Positions 5,778-11,766 of a stretch of DNA of 11,766 bases are shown piece after piece (the first letter of the stretch is position 1; the number at the start of each line of letters is the position of its first letter). The stretch lies in NCBI GenBank assembly GCA_900320815.1, contig ONTY01000082.1, positions 1 to 11,766 on the forward strand. Direction: 5' to 3'. Under the pieces are notes generated by a model. It had not been told where the DNA came from and searched no databases. It was given only the letters and a program-made list of their open reading frames with translations. Made by a program: the position numbers and the translations under genes. This DNA comes from an uncultured Pseudomonadota bacterium. GTDB lineage: Bacteria; Pseudomonadota; Gammaproteobacteria; Burkholderiales; Burkholderiaceae_C.

Positions 5778-6923
5778 TTAGTAGGCGTGGCCTTTGCCGC
5801 TTTCAATATCGGCACCGCGCACTTTGCCACGCATGACGGCATACACCCAGCTCGTATATGCCAGTACGATGGGCAGGAAAATGAGCGTGACCAGCAGCAT
5901 AATGGCCAGCGTGGTGTGGCTGGAGGAGGCATCCCACACCGTCAGGCTGGCGTTTGGCTGGATGCTCGATGGAATCACCATCGGGAACATGGAAACGCCC
6001 ACACTCAAAATCACACCGGCGTGTCCCAGCCCGCAGGCAATCAGGGCGAGGAGGTCGCGCCCGGCTTGCAGCAGTTTGGCACACAGTAAAAAGCCGACAA
6101 TACCCAAAATAGGCACGAGCAGTGTGACGACATATTTGTAGTTTGTAAACCATGCCATGCCATCGCGTTCTACTGTTTTGTAGAGCGGATTGGAAGGGCC
6201 GTTGTCAATCACGCCGTCGGTGATGCGGTAGCCTTTGATAAACAGCAGCATATAAATGCCGGCCACCACGAACAGCGCGGCGCTGGCCAGCGCACAGCGC
6301 ACCCCCCATTGGCGTGCGTTTTTCTGCACTTCGCCTTCGGTTTTCACGCCCAGCCAGGCGGCACCGTGCGCGGTGAGCATGGCCAGCGAGAGCACGCCGG
6401 CGAGCAGCGAGAAGGGGTCAAACAGCGCAAAGAAGCTGCCGTCGTAGTGGATTTGCATGTCCGGCTCCAGCCTGAACGGCAGCCCCTGAATCACATTGCC
6501 GATGGCCACACCAAACACCAGTGCGGGCACAAAGCCGCCAACGAACAGACCCCAGTCCCAAGTGTTGCGCCATGCGGCGCCTGGACGTTTGCTGCGGTAT
6601 TTGAAAGCGGCGGCGCGAATAATCAGCGCCAGCAACACCAAAAACAGTGGCAAATAGAAGCCGGAAAATGACACGGCATACAGCGGCGGCCAAGCGGCAA
6701 AAATGGCGCCACCAGCGAGAATCAGCCACACTTGGTTGCCTTCCCAAATGGGGCCGACGGTGTTGATGACCACGCGCCGATCGGTGTCGTTTTTGGCGAC
6801 AAAGGGCAGCAGTGTGCAAGCGCCCATGTCAAAGCCATCAGTGGCGGCAAAGCCCACGAGGACGATGCCAATGAGCAGCCACCAGATGACGCGCAGGGTG
6901 TCGTAGCTCAAAAGTCCAGTCAT
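5778..6923 (-). CDS. cydB: Cytochrome bd ubiquinol oxidase subunit II
   Basis: CydB is the second large integral membrane subunit of the cytochrome bd quinol oxidase and forms the pseudo-symmetric partner of CydA. The 381 residues match the family (379 in E. coli). It opens with YDTLRVIWWLLIG and has DGFDMG at 29-34, then NTVGPIWEGNQVWLI, GGAIFAAWPPLYA, FSGFY, NTWDWGLFVGGFVP, NVIQGLPF, MFPMVIPSS and NASLTVWDASSS, all typical. Eight to nine strongly hydrophobic segments are evident. AAGGAG eight bases before the ATG gives a firm start. It follows cydA with a 20-base gap and precedes cydX by 24 bases, so the three are cotranscribed. Confidence 0.97.
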   Translation of the reverse strand: MTGLLSYDTLRVIWWLLIGIVLVGFAATDGFDMGACTLLPFVAKNDTDRRVVINTVGPIWEGNQVWLILAGGAIFAAWPPLYAVSFSGFYLPLFLVLLALIIRAAAFKYRSKRPGAAWRNTWDWGLFVGGFVPALVFGVAIGNVIQGLPFRLEPDMQIHYDGSFFALFDPFSLLAGVLSLAMLTAHGAAWLGVKTEGEVQKNARQWGVRCALASAALFVVAGIYMLLFIKGYRITDGVIDNGPSNPLYKTVERDGMAWFTNYKYVVTLLVPILGIVGFLLCAKLLQAGRDLLALIACGLGHAGVILSVGVSMFPMVIPSSIQPNASLTVWDASSSHTTLAIMLLVTLIFLPIVLAYTSWVYAVMRGKVRGADIESGKGHAY

Positions 6924-6943
6924 TTGCTTTTCTCCTTGTCTGG

Positions 6944-8542
6944 TTAGGCGGTGGCGTTGGCTGCGGCAACGAGGGTGGGCATGGGGGTGTCGCCTGGCAG
7001 GGCTTCCAGGTCGCGCGGATCCGGCCCCTTGCGGATGGCAGCAAGCAGCAAGCGCAGCATGACGACAAGCAGCACGGTGTACAGGGCAATGAAGCCCAAC
7101 AAGGTAAAGAGCACGGTGCCGGCGCCCAGGTTGGAGACGGCAACAGCAACGGGCAGCACACCTTCAATCGCCCAAGGCTGGCGGCCATATTCCGCGACGA
7201 ACCAGCCCATTTCGATGGCTACGAGGGGCAGCGGAATACTGAATACAGCCAGCCACAGCAGCCATTTGTAGTTTTCCAGTTGCTTGCCGCGCACCGCAGC
7301 CAGATAGAAAAAGCCACCGGTGAGCGCAACAAACAGCGCGCCCAGCGCCACCATGAGGCGGAACGACCAGAACAGCGGCGCCACTTGCGGAATAGTGTCG
7401 TCAGCGGCTTGCTGGATTTGTGCGTCTGTGGCTTGGCGCGGGTCATCCACATAGCGTTTGAGCAGCAGGGCGTAACCGAGCTTGGATGAGGTTTCATCCC
7501 AGCGTTTTTGCAACTCGGCAGACACGGGCTTGCCTTTGAGAGCACGGATTTGCTGGAGTGCGTCGTAGGCAGCGATGCCTGTGCGCACGTGGTTGGCGGC
7601 GTCTTTGACAATGTCGTTGAAGCCGGGGATTTGTTTGCTGGTGCTGCGCGTGCCCATCAACCCCATAATCCAGGGAATATGGATGGTGTAGTGATTTTTG
7701 CGTGCTTCTTGGTCAGGGAAGGCGATGACGTTAAAGGCTGCCGGGGCGGGTTCCGTTTCCCAAATGGCTTCAATGGCGGCCATTTTGCCGGGCTGGTGTT
7801 TGCCGACAAGATACCCGCTTTCATCGCCCATGAAAACGAGCAGCAGCGATGCGCACAGCCCGAAGGCGGAGGCGGCGATAATCGCGCGGCGCGCCATTTC
7901 CTGATGGTGCTTTTTCAGCAGGAACCAGGCGGAGATGCCGATGACAAAAATGGCGCCATAGGTGTAGCCTGCCGTGACGGTGTGCAGGAATTTGGCCTGA
8001 GCTACCGGGCTGGTAATCACGCCCCAGATGCTGTCCATTTCCATGCGCAGCGTGTGCGGGTTCAGTTGCGAGCCAGTGGGATACTGCATCCAGCCGTTGG
8101 CAATCAAAATCCACATCGCCGAGAGGTTGGTGCCTATGGCCATTGCCCAGGTGACGATGAGGTGCTGTTTTGGGGTAATGCGATCCCAGCCGAAGAAGAA
8201 CATACCGACCAGCGTTGCTTCCAGGAAGAACGCCATCAGGGCTTCAAATGCCAGCGGGGCGCCAAAAATATCGCCAACATAATGGCTGTAGTAGCTCCAG
8301 TTCATGCCGAACTGGAACTCCATTACCAAGCCGGTGCCCACGCCTACGGCAAAGTTGATGCCAAAGAGCACGCCAAAGAATTTGACGATTTGCCGCCAGA
8401 CGGGGCGCCGCGTGGCCACGTAGATGGTTTCCATGACGGCAAGCAAAATGGAAAGCCCCAGCGTGAGCGGCACAAAAAGGAAGTGGTACAAGGCAGTCGT
8501 GGCAAATTGCAGCCGCGAAATGCCTACGATGTCAAGGTCCAT
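6944..8542 (-). CDS. cydA: Cytochrome bd ubiquinol oxidase subunit I
   Basis: CydA carries the quinol site and haems b558, b595 and d, and reduces oxygen to water without pumping protons. The 532-residue protein keeps the haem ligands: H20 (in ALYHFLFVPLTLG), H187 (FLHTVTAGY) and M445 (EMGWFVAEYGRQPW). It also keeps the acidic proton-path residues E100 and E108. The Q-loop contains QPGKMAAIEA with K253 and E258, the residues linked to quinol oxidation. The C-terminal half of the loop is long, as in the E. coli class (through TDAQIQQAADDTIPQVAP), so this is CydA of the long Q-loop type rather than a cyanide-insensitive CioA. The ATG at 8542 is preceded by AAGG eight bases upstream. It is 85 bases downstream of the cydC stop with no terminator between. 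Confidence 0.98.
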   Translation of the reverse strand: MDLDIVGISRLQFATTALYHFLFVPLTLGLSILLAVMETIYVATRRPVWRQIVKFFGVLFGINFAVGVGTGLVMEFQFGMNWSYYSHYVGDIFGAPLAFEALMAFFLEATLVGMFFFGWDRITPKQHLIVTWAMAIGTNLSAMWILIANGWMQYPTGSQLNPHTLRMEMDSIWGVITSPVAQAKFLHTVTAGYTYGAIFVIGISAWFLLKKHHQEMARRAIIAASAFGLCASLLLVFMGDESGYLVGKHQPGKMAAIEAIWETEPAPAAFNVIAFPDQEARKNHYTIHIPWIMGLMGTRSTSKQIPGFNDIVKDAANHVRTGIAAYDALQQIRALKGKPVSAELQKRWDETSSKLGYALLLKRYVDDPRQATDAQIQQAADDTIPQVAPLFWSFRLMVALGALFVALTGGFFYLAAVRGKQLENYKWLLWLAVFSIPLPLVAIEMGWFVAEYGRQPWAIEGVLPVAVAVSNLGAGTVLFTLLGFIALYTVLLVVMLRLLLAAIRKGPDPRDLEALPGDTPMPTLVAAANATA

Positions 8543-8627
8543 AGTCAGCGCCTTTCGTAAGGTTAGTGGTTGGAGGGAGGGGTGAAAAAAATCATGACAA
8601 TATCCAGTGCACTATCGTTTGACGGTG
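8543..8627 (-). promoter_or_regulatory. cydC-cydA intergenic region
   Basis: The only gap of size in the cyd operon (85 bases). On the minus strand it contains a T run (plus-strand A run 8585-8591) with no stem before it, so it is not a terminator, and an 8-bp palindrome AGTGCACT at 8606-8613. A cydA promoter or a control site could sit here, because cydAB is often expressed more strongly than cydDC. I found no convincing -35/-10 pair and no FNR-type TTGAT-N4-ATCAA site. Confidence 0.25.
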
Positions 8628-10370
8628 CTAATCGTCACGCAATTGCGCCAGGATGCGTTCATAGTCCGTGCTGCCGCGCGCGGCGTGCGCTGTGATGCGC
8701 CCGCGCTCAAGCAGCACGAGCTGATTGGCGAGCACCGCCTCGCGGCGCAGGTGTGTGGCAATGAGGGCGCTGCGTCCGTGCAGCGCGTCGCTCAGTCCGC
8801 CGAGGACGTCGGCGGCGGTGACGGCGTCCAGCCCGTCGCTTGGCTCGTCCAGCAGCCAGAGTTCGCCGCCTGCCAGCAGCAGCCGCGCCAGTGCCAGCCG
8901 CCTCTGCTGTCCGCGCGAGAGGCCGGTGCCGCCTTCGCCCAGTAGTGCGTCCAGCCCGCCGCGCTCGCGCATCAAGTCGTCGAGACCGGCGGTACGCAGC
9001 GCCGCCCAAAGCTGCTCGTCGGGCACGTTGCGCTGCTGCAGGTTGAGGTTGGCGCGTACGCTGTCGGCAAACAGCACCGCCTGCTGCGTGAGCGCAAAGG
9101 AGGGCAGGGCGCGCACGCTGCCGTGTGTGGGCGCAAGCAGCCCAGCGGCCAGCGCCAGCAGCGTGGATTTGCCGCTGCCGCTGGCGCCCACCAGCGCCAC
9201 GCAGTCGCCGCGCGGCACTTCCAGTGAAATGCCTTCGGCTGCGGCGGCGTCCAAGCGGTCGGTGCGCCGTGTGCGCACGCCCTGCAGTTGCACAGCCAAA
9301 CCGGCATCAGGCAGCGGCAACGGCGCTTCGTGTGCCTGCGCCAGCAGCGGCAGGCGCAGGCGGCGCGCCGCAAGTTCTGTGGCTGCCCACTGCGAGGCGC
9401 CGCGCCGCAGCGCGGTAAACGGCTCCATACCTGCCATTGCGATGAGCACGAAAAAGGCGGCGGTGGCCGCGCTCATGCTGCAGCGCAGCACCAGATACGC
9501 CGCGCACAGCGTGGCAGCGGCAAGTGTGAGCGAGTGCAGTGCCTGCCACAGTGCGCCCGCCAGTGCGTCTCTGGCCTGGATGCCCTCTTCAAGCCGCGCC
9601 AGGTGCACTTCGCGCGTTTGCACGGCGGCCAGCGTCGCATCCAGTCGCCCGGCCATTGCCAGTTCAGCCTGTGCGCCAGCGATGTCCAGCGCTTGCTGGC
9701 GCATGTGTTCGGCGTGGCGCGAGAGCGAGAGCCCAGCGGGTGCGGTGGCGCGCAGCAGCCAGATGGCGACGCCAAAGCCGCCGCTCACCAGCCACGCCAG
9801 CGCCGCCAGCGCCAGAAGCGCGTGCCCCTGCCACAGCAGCCAGCCGCTGATGACGAGTGCGGAGAAGAGAGCCGCCATTGCCGGCACGAGCAGGCGCAGA
9901 TAGAGCGCCTCGGCGGCATCCAGGTCGCGCGTGAGGCGCAGCAGCAGCCGCGCGGGCTGCAGGCGCCATTCGCGTGCCGCGCGCTCGTCGTCCGCGCGGG
10001 CGGCAAATCCGCGCAGCAGTCGCTCGCGCACGCCTACGAGGGCGTGCAGCGCCACAGAGTGCGTGAGCAACCGTTCGCCATAACGCCCAAAAGTGCGCAG
10101 CAGCGCCAAAAGGCGGATGGAAGCAGCAGGGGTAAAAACATCAAAGGCGATGGCTGCTGCGCCCGCTCCGGCTGCCACGAACCCGGCGGCGGCTGTTGCC
10201 GTGATGAACCAGCCGGAGATGCCCAACAGTAGTGCGCCCGCCAGCGTAGCGGCGCTGGCCAGCAATGCGCCCGCTGCCATCACACCCCGACGCCCCTGGC
10301 ACAGCGCCGCCAGCAGCAACGGCATGGCGCGGGGCGTGCGAGTACTGTTGGTGGTGTTTGTGGCGCTCAT
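8628..10370 (-). CDS. cydC: ABC transporter CydC subunit (CydDC, cytochrome bd assembly)
   Basis: CydC and CydD form a heterodimeric ABC transporter of the inner membrane required for cytochrome bd maturation; glutathione and cysteine export and haem transport have both been proposed. The 580-residue protein has an N-terminal six-helix membrane domain (about 20-310) with FGRYGERLLTH at 94-104, followed by the ATPase domain. The latter has Walker A GASGSGKST (395-403), a Q-loop near 429, signature LSRGQ (484-488), Walker B LWLLDEP (504-510) and the switch His H540 in IATH. The signature has Arg where LSGGQ has Gly. The first 15 residues are Thr/Asn/Ser-rich. The start overlaps the cydD stop (ATGA), and AAGGA eight bases before the ATG supports it. 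Sibling exporters are alternatives, but cydA adjacency makes CydC secure. Confidence 0.94.
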   Translation of the reverse strand: MSATNTTNSTRTPRAMPLLLAALCQGRRGVMAAGALLASAATLAGALLLGISGWFITATAAAGFVAAGAGAAAIAFDVFTPAASIRLLALLRTFGRYGERLLTHSVALHALVGVRERLLRGFAARADDERAAREWRLQPARLLLRLTRDLDAAEALYLRLLVPAMAALFSALVISGWLLWQGHALLALAALAWLVSGGFGVAIWLLRATAPAGLSLSRHAEHMRQQALDIAGAQAELAMAGRLDATLAAVQTREVHLARLEEGIQARDALAGALWQALHSLTLAAATLCAAYLVLRCSMSAATAAFFVLIAMAGMEPFTALRRGASQWAATELAARRLRLPLLAQAHEAPLPLPDAGLAVQLQGVRTRRTDRLDAAAAEGISLEVPRGDCVALVGASGSGKSTLLALAAGLLAPTHGSVRALPSFALTQQAVLFADSVRANLNLQQRNVPDEQLWAALRTAGLDDLMRERGGLDALLGEGGTGLSRGQQRRLALARLLLAGGELWLLDEPSDGLDAVTAADVLGGLSDALHGRSALIATHLRREAVLANQLVLLERGRITAHAARGSTDYERILAQLRDD

Positions 10371-11766
10371 GTGGCACTTCCTTGCGCGGTGGCGCGCTTA
10401 TCGAGCAATTCGGCGTGCCCGTCTGTGGCCAGGCGCAGTTCAAAGGGCAGGGCGGCGATGAGTGCCGGGTCGTGCGTCGCCGCCAGCAGCGTGCAGCCTC
10501 GTGCCATGCGGGTGATGGCGTCGCGCACCTGTGCGGCACTGGCAGCGTCCAGGTGAGCCGTCGGCTCGTCGAGCAGCAGCAACCGTATGCTTTCTGCACT
10601 GCCGGCTACAGCCAGCCGCGCCAGCGCCAGCCGCAGCGCCTCACCGCCGGAAATGCCGCTGCCGCCTTCGCCCAGGCGCATACCTTCCATGCGCGCGATG
10701 AAATCATCCAGCCCGGCGGCGTGCAGCGCCGTGTGCGCTGCTTTTGTAGGTGGTGCTTCGCCGCCCAGATTTAGGTTGCGTGCCAGCGAGCCGGCGATGA
10801 AATGTGGCGGCTGCCCCTGCCAGCCCATGCGCTGGCGCAGTGCAGCGGCGCTTGTTCCATCCAGCGGGGCGCCGTCGATGAGCACCTGTCCTTCGGCAGG
10901 CTGTAGCAGCCCGGCAAGCAGCGCCAGCACCATGCTCTTGCCGCTGCCGCTGGCGCCTGTGACAGCCACGTGCGCGCCGGCGGGGATGTGCACATCAAGC
11001 GCCGCACGTGCGGGTGCATCGCTGTTCGCATCAGCAAAGGGCAGCGCAGGGTGCACGCCGCGCAGTTCCACGGAGGGAGCGGCGTTTTCTTCATTGCTTT
11101 TTTGTTTGTCTCCCCCTCCCGCGTGTTCGTGTTCTTGGCTTTCGGCAGCAACCATTGGTGCCAGTCCGTCCAGCAAGCCGCTAAGCGAGCGTTGCGCCGC
11201 CAAGCCATTGGCGCGGTCGTGCCACACGGCGGAAAGCTCGCGCAGCGGCTCAAAAAACGCCGGTGCCAGCATCAGCACAAACAGCCCGCGTTCCAGATTG
11301 AGCGACCCGCGCCAGGCGCCGAAATGCACTTCGCCCAGCAGGTGAAAGCCCACATACACCGCTACAAGCGCCACGCCTATGGCGGAAAACAGTTCCAGTA
11401 CCGCCGAGGAGAGCATGGCAATCCGCAGCACGCGCATGGTGCGCTGCGCCAGCGTGTGCCCCAGCGCAGTCAAGCGGCTGGCGGTGGCGTCCACCGCGTG
11501 CAGTGCGCGCAGCGTGGGCAGCGCGCGCAGGCGCTCCAACAAGTGTCCGTGCAAGTGGCCGAGTGCTAGCAACTGTTCCTCGCTTACCGCTTGCGCTTTC
11601 CAGCCGATGAGTGCCATGAACAGCGGGATGAGTGGTGCCGCCAGCGCCAGCAGCAGTGCCGCCGCCCACGAATGCCATGCGACGAACACCAGTAGCACCG
11701 GCGGCACCAGCATCACGCGCCACTGCGCTGTACGGTAATTTGCCAGCCAAGGCACGATAGCTTCTG
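10367..11766 (-). CDS. cydD: ABC transporter CydD subunit, 5' end outside the window
   Basis: Partner of CydC in the bd-assembly transporter. The frame is open to the window edge and 465 residues plus stop are visible; family length is about 550-590, so roughly the first 100-130 residues are missing. The visible part starts in the membrane domain (EAIVPWLANYRTAQW, then hydrophobic helices). It continues with the GHLLERLRALPTLRA coupling region, FFEPLRELSAVWHDRANGLAAQRS and the ATPase domain: Walker A GASGSGKSM (10931-10957), a Q-loop WQGQPPHFIAGS, signature ISGGE, Walker B LLLLDEPTAHLD and switch His in AATHD. Between membrane and ATPase domains lies an unusual hydrophilic linker (Gln, Glu, His, Lys, Asn-rich, 11082-11149). 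Its TGA overlaps the cydC ATG by four bases. Confidence 0.93.
   Translation of the reverse strand, partial: EAIVPWLANYRTAQWRVMLVPPVLLVFVAWHSWAAALLLALAAPLIPLFMALIGWKAQAVSEEQLLALGHLHGHLLERLRALPTLRALHAVDATASRLTALGHTLAQRTMRVLRIAMLSSAVLELFSAIGVALVAVYVGFHLLGEVHFGAWRGSLNLERGLFVLMLAPAFFEPLRELSAVWHDRANGLAAQRSLSGLLDGLAPMVAAESQEHEHAGGGDKQKSNEENAAPSVELRGVHPALPFADANSDAPARAALDVHIPAGAHVAVTGASGSGKSMVLALLAGLLQPAEGQVLIDGAPLDGTSAAALRQRMGWQGQPPHFIAGSLARNLNLGGEAPPTKAAHTALHAAGLDDFIARMEGMRLGEGGSGISGGEALRLALARLAVAGSAESIRLLLLDEPTAHLDAASAAQVRDAITRMARGCTLLAATHDPALIAALPFELRLATDGHAELLDKRATAQGSAT

Noticed and set aside
7508..8560. Long + strand open frame (350 codons) opposite cydA
   Set aside because: It lies wholly antisense to cydA, whose protein matches its family throughout. 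The product shows no family motif and is rich in Gly, His and Arg as expected from a GC-rich shadow frame.
8543..8627. FNR/Anr site upstream of cydA
   Set aside because: Only isolated TTG and CAA half-site fragments are present; no TTGAT-N4-ATCAA arrangement.
8725..10232. Overlapping + strand open frames (392 and 314 codons) opposite cydC
   Set aside because: Ser/Ala/Arg- or Gln/Arg-rich antisense products of a high-GC gene; cydC is secure on the minus strand.

Overview
The window is GC-rich, densely coded bacterial chromosome. Codon use, the ispD-ispF pair and the class of the cytochrome bd genes suggest a proteobacterium, most likely a betaproteobacterium of the order Burkholderiales. That placement is a judgement from protein resemblance and could not be tested by search. 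No tRNA, rRNA, CRISPR array, integrase or transposase was found.

Left part (1-2355, mostly + strand). The window opens inside a conserved-looking gene of unknown function (to 598). After a 95-base gap with a small palindrome come ispD and ispF, two steps of the MEP isoprenoid pathway. They overlap by four bases and end in a strong Rho-independent terminator (1971-1999). Between that terminator and the opposing terminator of gor (2284-2323) lies a degraded minus-strand remnant. It reads as the first strand of a UvrA-like ATPase fused directly to what looks like its C-terminal tail.

Middle (2356-5654). gor (glutathione reductase) is on the minus strand. Upstream of it, also on the minus strand, is a VapC-type PIN-domain toxin gene broken by one base in a G run, with no antitoxin gene visible. 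Head-to-head with vapC is a + strand gene for a cytoplasmic protein of eight to nine ankyrin repeats, possibly followed by a 29-residue small ORF. The rest of the gap before the cyd genes holds a second copy of the palindrome and the cyd terminator.

Right part (5583-11766, minus strand). This is one apparent operon read right to left: cydD (5' end outside the window), cydC, cydA, cydB, cydX, then a terminator. CydA, CydB and the 32-residue CydX form the quinol-oxidising cytochrome bd terminal oxidase. CydDC is the ABC transporter needed for its assembly, so the whole module for high-affinity oxygen respiration is together. gor and CydDC both touch thiol/redox balance, but they are separate transcription units and any link is inference.

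The best candidates for a second look are the UvrA-like gene scar, the frameshifted orphan vapC facing the ankyrin gene, the unlisted small genes (cydX is solid, the 29-aa ORF speculative) and the paired palindromes. No clearly new multi-gene system is visible.
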